Shown: positions 1 through 10,071, numbered from the stretch's first letter. The stretch is DNA of 64,000 nt from Viola odorata (GCA_963691705.1 OY829542.1:1991688-2055687), one strand, 5' to 3'. Numbers and translations: made by a program. The notes: generated from the letters alone by a model not told the origin.

Positions 1-2004
1 TTCAGGGTCATGGTAACCGATTGTGCCTTTAAAACCCTCACTGACATCCCGGATATGGTCAGGATCAAGAGGAACTGTTTGTGAAAGACCAAAATCGGCA
101 ACTTTTGCCACGAAATGTTCATCAAGCAAGATGTTTGTTGACTTGACATCTCGGTGAAGGATTTCTTCATTGGTACCGGTGTGAAGGTAATGGAGACCCT
201 TAGCTGAACCAATGCAAATTTCAAGTCTTTGCTTCCAAGTCAACTTAGATGTTGTGGAGGGACTAGTTGAGTTTGTTTTCCGGTTGTATAGATGGTCTCT
301 CAAAGTCCCTTTCTCCATGAATTCATAAACCAGTATCATCTCATTTCTTTCTTCACAATAACCAATCAAGGAAACAAGATGGTGATGTCGAATTTTGGAT
401 AGGATCATGACCTCAGTTTGGAACTCTGGAAACCCTTGGCCATGACTTGGATCGCTTCGCTTCACAGCCACCTTTGTTCCGTCCATGAGAGTGCCGCGAT
501 AAACTTTACCAAACCCACCCTCACCAATCAGAAACTTTGTATCAAAATTGTGAGTTGCAGCCAGTATGTCAGTGAATGACATTATGAGTTTGAGGTTTAG
601 ATTGGGAACAGGGGAGTGGGTGTCAGTTCTTTCAGTATTCCAAACTTGAGACCCCCCTTTTGGGTAACAAAACTCAGTGTTTGGAAGTGAAGCTTCAACA
701 GGCTTCTTCGTTCTTCTGTTTCTCAAACACCACAAGAGTGATAATATTGAAATCAAGATAGAGACCAACGCCAAACCCCCTGCAAGACCAAATTTAAGAG
801 GAAGATGTTTGTTACCATTCGGGGTTGTTGTGTCTGGCATAAACTCCATAATCTCCAATCCGTTCAGAAAAGCAATTTTGTTGGAAGCACTCTCGTCAGG
901 GGAAATACTGATGTTCATGTGTCCCGAATCATCAGAATCAATCACGAAATCGTAGTAAAATGGAGATTCCATCTGAGTAATGCTTTGCCCGTATGGATCA
1001 ATCGTTGTGCTGTAATTTGTGCCTATGTAGAGAAAGAATGTCAGAGTTGCTGGTGTAACACTTATAATGTCACAGAAGTGCAGGCGAACAAGATGTTTGG
1101 CTTTCTTTCTTGTATCGAAGCCCCAAGTTGCATTTGAGAAATTTGATGCCTGCTTGTTATCCAAGTTCACAGCTTTGCAACTTCTATACACCTGGTCTGG
1201 TGCAACTTCGTCCACCAGCTTTTCTCCAGGAACTGTTTGAAAACTACCAGTAAACGATTCACATTTAGCTGGACTACCAGAAACCAGATAACCATCATCT
1301 GGTATCCAGTTCCTCCAAAAGGAGTCATTAACCTCTGAACCCCCGACAATGATCCTATGACGGGTCATTAGAGTCTCGTTCTGCAACCCATATAGAGTGT
1401 GGTTTATGGTACCCTGTAATGGGGGAACTGGAATTGCTACGTCGGTGTAGTTCTCCGGTAGAGGAAAAACTTCTATGGCATTCACAAAAGCAAAAGCAGC
1501 ATTACTTGAAGGTATGAAGAAGATCCGAAACGACCCTTTATGGACAGCGAGATAGAATTCCTTAATCACTGGAGAAACGGTAAGGTTTCCGACACTAAAA
1601 TCTGACAGAAGCCAGGAATTTGAAGTTGAAATGTTGAATGAAGCACGACTAAGGTCAGTGCCTTTGGAGATAAACGGAAAGAAATGGAGCCGCACCAGAT
1701 ACGTGCCGTTTTCAGAAATATCGAACTTGTAAGGAGATTTTTTCTTGTAAATTCTAGCTGTTTGATAGATACCCGGTGATGGATTGTCATCTGTGATGGG
1801 TTCGCTGTCTCCTACAGAGAAGGAGGAGGGATCAGAATTCTTGTCACCAACAAAATTCCTGTTGCCGAGAGTGAAATCGGAGCCTGAACCACAATTCATG
1901 AAGTACTTGACTGGAGGATCATAAGATGATGACAGAAGTAGAAGAGAGAGAAAGTGGAGAAGGACAAGATGAAGAGGCAAGCACAGTAAGTGAAGCTTCT
2001 CCAT
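1..2004 (-). CDS. CrRLK1L-type receptor-like kinase (partial, runs off left edge)
   Basis: Plasma-membrane receptor kinase of the Catharanthus roseus RLK1-like (malectin-like) family, whose members sense cell-wall state or RALF peptides. The intronless frame opens at an ATG at 2004 and stays open for 668 codons to the window edge. In order I see a leucine-rich signal peptide (about residues 1-26), a malectin-like ectodomain (about 28-380) with many N-glycosylation sites, a transmembrane helix near 405-425 followed by WCLRNRR, and a Ser/Thr kinase: GEGGFGKVYRG near 492, VAVKR, HRDVKSTN near 616, and DFG near 635. It is cut in the activation segment at GTIGYHDPE. The HRD arginine makes it an RD kinase. 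Lack of introns fits the family. It resembles the At5g24010/At2g23200 subgroup, but the exact orthologue is not certain. The C-terminal lobe lies outside the window. Confidence 0.93.
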   Translation of the reverse strand, partial: MEKLHLLCLPLHLVLLHFLSLLLLSSSYDPPVKYFMNCGSGSDFTLGNRNFVGDKNSDPSSFSVGDSEPITDDNPSPGIYQTARIYKKKSPYKFDISENGTYLVRLHFFPFISKGTDLSRASFNISTSNSWLLSDFSVGNLTVSPVIKEFYLAVHKGSFRIFFIPSSNAAFAFVNAIEVFPLPENYTDVAIPVPPLQGTINHTLYGLQNETLMTRHRIIVGGSEVNDSFWRNWIPDDGYLVSGSPAKCESFTGSFQTVPGEKLVDEVAPDQVYRSCKAVNLDNKQASNFSNATWGFDTRKKAKHLVRLHFCDIISVTPATLTFFLYIGTNYSTTIDPYGQSITQMESPFYYDFVIDSDDSGHMNISISPDESASNKIAFLNGLEIMEFMPDTTTPNGNKHLPLKFGLAGGLALVSILISILSLLWCLRNRRTKKPVEASLPNTEFCYPKGGSQVWNTERTDTHSPVPNLNLKLIMSFTDILAATHNFDTKFLIGEGGFGKVYRGTLMDGTKVAVKRSDPSHGQGFPEFQTEVMILSKIRHHHLVSLIGYCEERNEMILVYEFMEKGTLRDHLYNRKTNSTSPSTTSKLTWKQRLEICIGSAKGLHYLHTGTNEEILHRDVKSTNILLDEHFVAKVADFGLSQTVPLDPDHIRDVSEGFKGTIGYHDPE

Positions 2005-2691
2005 TAAAGATTTGGTGGGTTTTTTTGCTTGATGATGGAAAAGTTTGATTAGAGAGGATGAAGATGATGAGCTAGCTAAGTGATTGGTTGGTGCAGGTTC
2101 AATAATTGGCCACACACACAGTTTGCAAATGCTATCTTCTTTGAAATGTCAGAGGAAGACCAGGGTTGACTTGCTTATGTTCTCAACTTAAGCATGTTTT
2201 TAAGACTGTAGTTCCTAATAATAATTGGTTGGTTAAGTTGCTGATTATCAGAAAATTGCTGTCAAGGAAAATGAGAAATAAAAATGATTTTGGCATGAGA
2301 CTTGTCAAATGTCAAGTTTAACTAACGGAAAAGAGTAAAAGTAAGAATGAGAAATAAACAAGAAACAATAATTAAATGATGTGGGGATTGTACTATTGAG
2401 TAGTCTTTTCTTTCCCTGTCTATGAGCTGGCTGACGTTCATCCACTTTCGACAAAGCACTAATTTGTTTGAAATAGAGTTTTCAATCTTTGAAATAGATT
2501 ATCTCCCTTCCTCTTTTTTTAAACCTCCAGTTAACCGAAGATATAAAAACCAACGAAATGATTATTCGTTATTTTCTTCGAATATTTTAACAACGGTTTC
2601 CGACACTAAATAAGAAGAGTCTAGATCATGGTGGGCCCACGGACGGTGACTAAACCGAGCCGGAGCGACAAGGTTTTGGACGCACATCAGC
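2005..2691. other. Intergenic spacer upstream of the receptor kinase
   Basis: About 690 bases between the receptor-kinase ATG and the stop codon of the P450 3' remnant. It must hold the kinase promoter and 5' UTR. It is AT-rich with short open frames in several phases, none resembling a protein family. No repeat or RNA gene was recognised. Confidence 0.5.
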
Positions 2692-2871
2692 TTATATAAT
2701 GAACTTGCACATAACAACCAAAGGCTCAGCCCTACACATTGTTGTGGACACTTTTTCACTCATGTCAATTTCTCCTTCACTTCCACTCAAAGCATTGAAT
2801 CAATGACCCTAAAGTTAAGGCCATTACCCTACTCCCTAACCCCTCCCCCGGGCAAGATCTCCTACCCAACC
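2692..2871 (-). pseudogene. CYP81-like cytochrome P450, 3' remnant (heme-binding half)
   Basis: C-terminal end of the P450 whose 5' part lies at 10072-10970. Read on the minus strand from the target duplication at 2871, the frame gives [11 protein letters not shown], the second half of the heme signature FxxGxRxCxG with the ligand cysteine, then [15 protein letters not shown], the usual CYP81 sequence after the heme loop. A stop follows FEWK. A different phase then reads EIDMSEKVSTTM, AEPL and MCKFII and stops at 2692, so a small indel lies near 2770. Joining across the retrotransposon puts F-G next to L-G with no lost base apart from the 5-bp duplication. This shows that the element inserted here. 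The gene is non-functional. Confidence 0.88.
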
Positions 2872-4269
2872 TGATACGATCACGGCCTAGGATTAGTAAG
2901 CCGGATAACATATGGAGCTTATGGAGGATCTAGCCAAACGAATTATCTAGCGACAACTATGACCATAAGAAGAAAAGACACAAGATTTACGAGTTGCAGC
3001 GGAGAAAGTACATAAAAGAGTGATGGAAGATGAGAGTTACCGGGAATTAGAAGATGGATGGAAGGGACGGAGATGAGCACACACGAAGTAGCGAACAAAG
3101 AGGGAAATAACAAGATATGGAGATGCAGCGGAGAAAAAGACACAAAAGAGCGATGGAAAGATAAGAGTTACCGGGATTTAGAAGAAGGAGGGAAGGGACG
3201 GAGATGAGCACATACGAGGTAGCGAAAATCACACAACGATTGCTTGATCAAGATATACTCCGAGGGCCAAGATTGAGACTCGTTTCTATGGATGATCAAC
3301 CAAGGAAAATATGTGTTTCATTCACTAAAATCGTCACAACCAATACAAACATGGATTTCCCGGAGAGAGATCGGGAGGAGTAATCTCAAACTCAAGCGAT
3401 CCCTCTCAAGGAAATTAAAGTGATGAGCCAAGGCTTAGGATGATAAGAGAAAGGAGTAATCTCACTTTACAAACATCAACCAAATGTCTAAGCTCCCTCA
3501 AATGAAGCAAAAGAGTTACATATATAGTTGGTATGCATTTTGGGCTTGAAAAGCCCAAAATTCGTACTCAAAACAGATGCTGGCGTGATCACGTTAAGGC
3601 CTTAGCGTGATCACGCCAGACAACTTTCCCTTAGCGTGATTCACGCCAACACCTTAGCGTGATCACGCCAAGATGCCCAAAAATCCAAAATAGCATCCGA
3701 GAGTAGCGTGATCTAAGAACTCTTCACGCTAAGAGCTTAGCGTGATTACGCTAGACCTCTTTCCTTAGCGTGATCACGTTAAGACCTTAGCGTAATCACG
3801 TTAAGGATTTTTCCACCAGCTTCAGCTCCGCGCGCCAAAATGTTGACAAGCATAACGTCTGATCCACCCGTCCGATTGACCTGAAACTTGTCCCAAATGA
3901 AAGCCAACATCTTGAAGTTTCCATCAAGCTTCGGTTCTCATAAATCGGAGGCCATTTGCTTGTCCATATTCTGGTGACAAATAGGCGACGCAATTCTGAC
4001 TTGCATAGATGGAGCATTTGTTGTCAAGGCCTTGGGAGGAGTGCGCGTGGCCTGGTGACTTGTTAGGGCTAGACGCGCCTCTACTTCATGGCTTTCTCGA
4101 CCATCTTGGGAGTTCCGCGTGTCTAGGGCCTAGGGATTGCAAAGATTTAGCACTCGATCTTAGACCTTGGGCATGAATTATGCGCATTAGCAAGGCTCGG
4201 CTGCCCGTGACCGATCCTCTTGGTAAGGTGTCAAGTTGTTCTAATTCGAATGGGGCCGTGATCGCATCA
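2872..4269 (-). repeat. 3' LTR of the 7.2 kb retrotransposon
   Basis: 1398 bp, from TGATACGATCACGG to CCGTGATCGCATCA. It differs from the other LTR by about eight substitutions and by one extra G near 4129. It contains a two-copy tandem duplication (period 129 bp, about 2990-3240) and a cluster of GCGTGATCACGC-type palindromes (3573-3808). The last 61 codons of the element's ORF run into this LTR. Confidence 0.93.
3573..3808. repeat. Cluster of about eight GCGTGATCACGC-like palindromes in the LTR
   Basis: Within about 235 bp the core GCGTGATCACG recurs about eight times, several as perfect 12-mers (GCGTGATCACGC) and others with one change (GCGTGATTCACGC, GCGTGATTACGC, GCGTAATCACG). Most are preceded by CTTA. 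The same cluster is present in the other LTR at about 9377-9612. Repeated palindromes in an LTR are typical of binding sites for a dimeric transcription factor, but no factor is identified here. Confidence 0.8.
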
Positions 4270-7200
4270 ACCTCTCCCTCTTCAAAAGGATTCGTCCTCG
4301 AATCCATAGCCTCAATCTTCTCACCTACACACTCAAAAATACTTGGAAACAAAGGTGAGAAACCCAAGAGGCGCAATTGCGCGTGCCTATGCCTAGGGTG
4401 ATCCAAGGAAGAATCAACAATAGTGATTGCACATGGATGCACATCGTTTTGAAAAATTTCATGCACAATACGGATGGCATCACAAAGTGTAGAACAACCG
4501 ACATAATAACTTATCTTTTCTCTTCGGCTCACCACAACAAACCAAGAGAATTGAGCACTACACACAAGCACAATGCACTTGAAAATACCAAACAAATTCC
4601 GCAAGAGAAAACACAAATTCTCGTAAGAGCTAAACCAATTAATTCTTGACAAATTCGGGCCAAGAATTTGTGTTTTCCTAACACACAACATATCCACGGT
4701 ATTTAAGTGCATATTATCCACAAATAACTCATGTAGGCTACACTTGGCAAAACAAAATTTATTCAATTCAAAACCATGCACATCCATTTCATCTTTATAC
4801 ACATTTATCTCTAAATCAATATCAAGGATGCGCATGGAATCACAAATTATTAACCAACATAGACGGTGGTTTATTTTCTCAAAGCGGCCTATAAGGACCA
4901 GCCAAGAAAATTGGGCCACACGCCCATGTACGAAATGCTGGGGAACGCCTAATAATCGACACAAAAAGGAATACAAATCCTTGCGACAATTAGGCCAAGA
5001 AAATTGTGCACTACAAGAAGGCATCATACATTTGGAAACACCAAATAAGTGCAGCAAGAGAGAACACAAATTTCCATAAGAATTGAACCAATTAGTCCTC
5101 AACAAATCTAGTTCAAAAATTTGTTGTCTCTCAACATACAACAGATTCATGGTATTCCCAGACATGTCACACATAAGCACTTCATGTAGGGTATAAACAG
5201 AGAAGCACAAACTCTCTTTTCTGGACAAGTATGGGTTTTCCTTGTCAATTCGGCTAATGATAATTAGCCAAGAGAATTGGGCTTCACATGCCCGCACACC
5301 ACACATCGGAATCATAGACATTTGGCACAAAGGGAAGAGCAATTCATTGCAACATTTTGACCAAGATAATTGCGACAAGTTGGAGCAAAAGAATTGTCTC
5401 CATGCTTCATGCAAACTGTTCATAGATTCCAAGTCTAAGCAACATACAAATAATTTATACATACTATCCGAAAAATTACAAAAATTAGCACTTTTGAGCA
5501 AGAAAGTGTCATACTTGATGAAATGCAAATTAGGAGTCTTAACACATACCACAAAATTTTCATTCAAGTAATTTTCATGCTCAAACCAAGAAAAATTTTG
5601 CTTGACGAAGGGTACGGAATTATTCTTGGGGCATGCAAATAAAGTCGTACCCAAGTGGTTTTCAAATACACGAACAAATGGATCATGCTCAATAAAATGT
5701 AAGAATGATTCTCTATCACACAATAAATTTTTGTCATAAGAAATTTCAGCATGTGAATAGAGAGGAGTGAAGTGAACAACCTCAAACAATTGAGCATTCA
5801 AAGAAGAGTTTGGTACGTACCTTTCGGGCAAAGCGGAAAGGTGAGGGCGGTTTACCTCAGGGCCTTGCCGTTGGGAGCACCAATGTTGAGCAATTTCGCT
5901 TCCAATGCCTCCGAGGATTGATGGGTTAGAACCACCTTCACTCCTTGGAACATTTGGGGGCGTATGTTCGCGACAACCCTTCGAAACTTCCTGCAAGAAA
6001 GACACACCAACAGTAGGAAAAGAAGTGTTAATGTTAGAGCGAGCTAATTGATCCTCATTGCACAAAGGCACGCTCATTGGATCAATAACTCCCACAATTT
6101 CAGTTTGCTTCTTTTCCTCACTCTCTCCTCTCAATTTTTCTACTTGCTCACTCCTCTCAGGTGTGTGTTTCTCTCTCGCATGCTCGTTCTTTTCATGCGG
6201 GTTGTTTTGCTCACAATCTCTCAACCCATGCTCACTTTTTTCATGGGGGGTGTTTTGCTCACTTTCTTTTTCCTCAATTTCAAGCTCAAACAACGGATTG
6301 TCAAAATTTAATTCAAACAATAGGTTGTCAAAAACTTGAAATTGATTTGGCTCAATAAGCTCACTCAACTCATTCTCACGGGTGTAGTTGCACTCACTCT
6401 CATTGGCATGCTTACTTTTTTCATGCCGTGTATTTTCCTCATCACTTACTTTCTTCTCTCCACACTCTCTCTTTTCTTTTATCTCTCGCTCTCTTCTTTT
6501 TCTCTCTTGTTTAACCTTACATTTTTCACTCTTCCTTGCCGCAATGGCTCGAAGCTCAGCCACATTCCTTTCAATCACTTCAAAAATGTCATTCCTCGAA
6601 CGTGTTTTAAAGGATTGAGATGCAGTGGGTTGTGGTTGTTGTTGTTGAGTGAATTGGGCCGGTTGGACAGCTTCCGATGTAGACTCAAATGTAGAAGCGA
6701 ACGAAAAGTCTTGCTCACTTGGACGACCTTGGTGGGGTCGAACCCTTGGAGGAGAATGAGGAGGCGTTCGACCTTGGTGAGGTAGAACTCTCGAATGAGG
6801 AGAATGAGGAACTCGGCTTGGCGGCCCATTTTGTTTAGTGCGGACTTGTACACTTGAGGAAATGAAGTGTTTTCTAGATTCGAGGCCATGGCCAAGGCTT
6901 TGGTGTGCAATGGAACCGAGGTCATAGCTTGAGACTTGTGGAAAATCTTCGTCGTCGTCATCCTCACTACAACTTGAAGTTGCGCCACGGATTAAGAGAC
7001 GAGGACTTGAAGTCTCTTCATAGTCTTCATCCTCACTACAAATTGAACTTGAGTCGTGACCAAAGACATGAGGACTTGGAGGGTCTTCATTGTCTTCACT
7101 CTCGCGACAAGTTGCTTCACATTCATCCTGGTACTCATCCTCACTATCAATGCTATATTCATCGCCGATTTCGTCACATGGTTTAAAATTCTCATCACCA

Positions 7201-7319
7201 TCAAATTGGCAACTCGCATCACCACATGATTCATCACCACTATCGTCGTTGCATTGAGAAGTATCATCGTCATAATACTCTCCTTGGTCACAAGACTCAC
7301 AATCACTATCTTGCGACAT
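4086..7319 (-). CDS. Retrotransposon ORF of unknown function (1077 aa)
   Basis: The only long ORF of the LTR element; I do not recognise a catalytic domain. Residues 1-135 are very acidic (runs of D, E, S and C). About 135-230 is rich in P, H, R and Q. About 240-430 is charged and probably coiled-coil, with repeated PHEKSEH/NPHEKNEH motifs. About 500-1000 is hydrophobic and rich in C, F and W. It contains six copies of a Q-x-(F)-SW motif (QNFSW, SQLSW, then AQFSW four times) and a tandem duplication with a period of about 151 residues. The C-terminal NPFEEGEVDAIT is encoded by the polypurine tract and the LTR edge, and the last 61 residues lie in the 3' LTR. A 1-bp insertion there, absent from the 5' LTR, changes the frame and shortens the tail. 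It could be a diverged gag-like structural protein or a captured sequence; neither is shown. Confidence 0.7.
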   Translation of the reverse strand: MSQDSDCESCDQGEYYDDDTSQCNDDSGDESCGDASCQFDGDENFKPCDEIGDEYSIDSEDEYQDECEATCRESEDNEDPPSPHVFGHDSSSICSEDEDYEETSSPRLLIRGATSSCSEDDDDEDFPQVSSYDLGSIAHQSLGHGLESRKHFISSSVQVRTKQNGPPSRVPHSPHSRVLPHQGRTPPHSPPRVRPHQGRPSEQDFSFASTFESTSEAVQPAQFTQQQQPQPTASQSFKTRSRNDIFEVIERNVAELRAIAARKSEKCKVKQERKRREREIKEKRECGEKKVSDEENTRHEKSKHANESECNYTRENELSELIEPNQFQVFDNLLFELNFDNPLFELEIEEKESEQNTPHEKSEHGLRDCEQNNPHEKNEHAREKHTPERSEQVEKLRGESEEKKQTEIVGVIDPMSVPLCNEDQLARSNINTSFPTVGVSFLQEVSKGCREHTPPNVPRSEGGSNPSILGGIGSEIAQHWCSQRQGPEVNRPHLSALPERYVPNSSLNAQLFEVVHFTPLYSHAEISYDKNLLCDRESFLHFIEHDPFVRVFENHLGTTLFACPKNNSVPFVKQNFSWFEHENYLNENFVVCVKTPNLHFIKYDTFLLKSANFCNFSDSMYKLFVCCLDLESMNSLHEAWRQFFCSNLSQLSWSKCCNELLFPLCQMSMIPMCGVRACEAQFSWLIIISRIDKENPYLSRKESLCFSVYTLHEVLMCDMSGNTMNLLYVERQQIFELDLLRTNWFNSYGNLCSLLLHLFGVSKCMMPSCSAQFSWPNCRKDLYSFLCRLLGVPQHFVHGRVAQFSWLVLIGRFEKINHRLCWLIICDSMRILDIDLEINVYKDEMDVHGFELNKFCFAKCSLHELFVDNMHLNTVDMLCVRKTQILGPNLSRINWFSSYENLCFLLRNLFGIFKCIVLVCSAQFSWFVVVSRREKISYYVGCSTLCDAIRIVHEIFQNDVHPCAITIVDSSLDHPRHRHAQLRLLGFSPLFPSIFECVGEKIEAMDSRTNPFEEGEVDAITAPFELEQLDTLPRGSVTGSRALLMRIIHAQGLRSSAKSLQSLGPRHAELPRWSRKP
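4270..4283 (-). other. Polypurine tract of the LTR retrotransposon
   Basis: On the minus strand GAAGAGGGAGAGG plus one T lies immediately before the 3' LTR, the normal place for the plus-strand primer. It is also coding sequence for F-E-E-G-E-V of the long ORF. Confidence 0.85.
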
Positions 7320-8660
7320 TGTGCCTGAAAAGATTGAACAAACTGAATATATATACGTTAGAAAATAATCTCTCCCTCACGTGTTTAAACACTCGTGTTT
7401 AGGTGTTTAGGTCACTCGAAAAATACGTGCTCACAAACACTCAACTTCGCGTTCTCCGTGTACCTGCACACTTAAACAAGGGTTAGAAAAATAATTCTCT
7501 CCCTCACGTGTTTAACACTCGTGTTTAATCACTCGCAAAAGATAGCCTCACAAATCGCTCAATACTTCCACACACAAAGCTTGCTCACCACACAACTCCT
7601 TGCCGCAAACAAACTTGTGATTCGAATCAAGCAATTCGTCAACAACTACCTTCGCAAGTGCTCAAGAGATTAGAACAAAAGTAGGAAAGATTATACTCAA
7701 CAAAAGACTCAAGAGAATTACAAAAACTTAAGGGGAAGCTGAAAAATTTTCAAAATTCCAAGGAAAATTCAAAACTTTAACTTATGGGGAAAAATTTTGA
7801 ATTTCCTTTGGAAGGAAGGAGGGTTGGAAAAATTTGAGTTTAAATAAGTATAAGACTCAAGAAGTTTACAAGGACTCAAAGAAAAAGGAAAGGAAGATTT
7901 TCGGAATTTTCTAAGGAAATTCAAAATTTCCAATTTTGGGAGGGAAATTTGGAATTTCCGTAGGAAAGGAGGAGAGGCTAGAATGGAAGGCTTGGAATGA
8001 ATGGTAGACTCAAGAAAGACTTTAGAAATTTAATAAAAGGACTTGGAAGTTTAGGACTTGAGAAAATTTGAGTTTAAGACTCAAGAAGATTTAAAACTCA
8101 AGTTAGTATTTTAATGAGTTTAGGACTTGAGTTTAGGTTGGGTTTAGGACTTAAAGAAAATAGAAAAGGCTGCTGGACCAAGGAGAAGGGAAGGACGGAC
8201 CAGACTTTGGGCAAAGTGGATTTAGTTGGTTGGAGATAGATTTTGGTTGGACCATTTAGTTTCTTTTTGGTCAACTTGTCAAAGGAAAGGGTGAGGTGGC
8301 TTATTGCATTTAATGCAAAGGATGAGGTTCCTTGAATCTTGATGTATGTGTTGGCCGGCCAAGTGAGGGAAATTTAATTAATTATTTGGCTAAACACTTG
8401 GTCAAGACTTTTGTGTATCAATTTTGGATCAAAAAGTGTTAAGAGCCAAGAACACCAAGAACTCAAGATGAACACCAAGAACACACCCAAATGATTTTCT
8501 CAAGATTTCAAAATTATAATTTTGCCAAAGTGATCACAACCAACACTCAATAGCTCACTTGAAATATATATCTAAAATAACCAACTAAACTCAAGATATC
8601 AAGAAAGAAAGGTTCTAACACTTTTGAAGAAAACTAGAAAAATTCGATAGGCGGCCAAAA
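7320..8660 (-). other. Untranslated leader of the LTR retrotransposon
   Basis: About 1.34 kb between the primer-binding site and the long ORF. It is purine-rich on the plus strand, with repeated short tracts such as GGAAATTTGGAATTTCC and GACTCAAGAA. No coding frame of note; a gag domain that might have been expected here was not seen. Confidence 0.6.
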
Positions 8661-8672
8661 GCTCCGCTACCA
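8661..8672 (-). other. Primer-binding site next to the 5' LTR
   Basis: On the minus strand, two bases after the 5' LTR end, TGGTAGCGGAGC is found. It matches the common initiator-methionine tRNA site TGGTATCAGAGC at 10 of 12 positions. Position and TGG start are right; the two mismatches suggest drift or a different tRNA. Confidence 0.7.
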
Positions 8673-8674
8673 AT

Positions 8675-10071
8675 TGATGCGATCACGGCCTAGGGTTAGT
8701 AAGCCGAATAACATATGGAGCTTATGGAGGATCTAGCCAAACGAATTATCTAGCGACAACTATGACCATAAGAAGAAAAGACACAAGATTTACGAGTTGC
8801 AGCGGAGAAAGTACATAAAAGAGTGATGGAAGATGAGAGTTACCGGGAATTAGAAGATGGATGGAAGGGACGGAGATGAGCACACACGAAGTAGCGAACA
8901 AAGAGGGAAATAACAAGATATGGAGATGCAGCGGAGAAAAAGACACAAAAGAGCGATGGAAAGATGAGAGTTACCGGGATTTAGAAGAAGGAGGGAAGGG
9001 ACGGAGATGAGCACATACGAGGTAGCGAAAATCACACAACGATTGCTTGATCAAGATATACTCCGAGGGCCAAGATTGAGACTCGTTTCTATGGATGATC
9101 AACCAAGGAAAATATGTGTTTCATTCACTAAAATCGTCACAACCAATACAAACATGGATTTCCCGGAGAGAGATCGGGAGGAGTAATCTCAAACTCAAGC
9201 GATCCCTCTCAAGGAAATTAAAGTGATGAGCCAAGGCTTAGGATGATAAGAGAAAGGAGTAATCTCACTTTACAAACATCAACCAAATGTCTAAGCTCCC
9301 TCAAATGAAGCAAAAGAGTTACATATATAGTTGGTATGCATTTTGGGCTTGAAAAGCCCAAAATTCGTACTCAAAACAGATGCTGGCGTGATCACGTTAA
9401 GGCCTTAGCGTGATCACGCCAGACAACTTTCCCTTAGCGTGATTCACGCCAACACCTTAACGTGATCACGCCAAGATGCCCAAAAATCCAAAATAGCATC
9501 CGAGAGTAGCGTGATCTAAGAACTCTTCACGCTAAGAGCTTAGCGTGATTACGCTAGACCTCTTTCCTTAGCGTGATCACGTTAAGACCTTAGCGTAATC
9601 ACGTTAAGGATTTTTCCACCAGCTTCAGCTCCGCGCGCCAAAATGTTGACAAGCATAACGTCTGATCCACCCGTCCGATTGACCTGAAACTTGTCCCAAA
9701 TGAAAGCCAACATCTTGAAGTTTCCATCAAGCTTCGGTTCTCATAAATCGGAGGCCATTTGCTTGTCCATATTCTGGTGACAAATAGGCGACGCAATTCT
9801 GACTTGCATAGATGGAGCATTTGTTGTCAAGGCCTTGGGAGGAGTGCGCGTGGCCTGGTGACTTGTTAGGGCTAGACGCGCCTCTACTTCATGGCTTTCT
9901 CGACCATCTTGGGAGTTCCGCGTGTCTAGGCCTAGGGATTGCAAAGATTTAGCACTCGATCCTCGACCTTGGGCATGAATTATGCGCATTAGCAAGGCTC
10001 GGCTGCCCGTGACCGATCCTCTTGGTAAGGTGTCAAGTTGTTCTAATTCGAATGGGGCCGTGATCGCATCA
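8675..10071 (-). repeat. 5' LTR of the 7.2 kb retrotransposon
   Basis: 1397 bp, from TGATGCGATCACGG to CCGTGATCGCATCA. It carries the same 129-bp tandem duplication (about 8795-9045) and the same palindrome cluster (about 9377-9612) as the left LTR. It lies upstream of the ORF and next to the primer-binding site, so it is the LTR that would drive transcription, on the minus strand. Confidence 0.93.

Noticed and set aside
3573..3808. Regularly repeated palindromic motif resembling a CRISPR-like array
   Set aside because: Spacing is irregular, there are no unique equal-length spacers, and it lies in both LTRs of a plant retrotransposon.
6048..7306. Several plus- and minus-strand ORFs of 80-150 codons overlapping the retrotransposon ORF
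   Set aside because: They are alternative frames of the repetitive acidic region and resemble no protein family.
4086..7319. 1077-codon ORF as an ordinary host gene
   Set aside because: It lies between PBS and PPT of an intact LTR pair and its end runs into the LTR, so it belongs to the element.
9599..9995. Small ORFs inside the right LTR (73 and 84 codons)
   Set aside because: One is a chance frame present in both LTRs; the other is only the 5' LTR copy of the sequence encoding the tail of the long ORF, with no start context.
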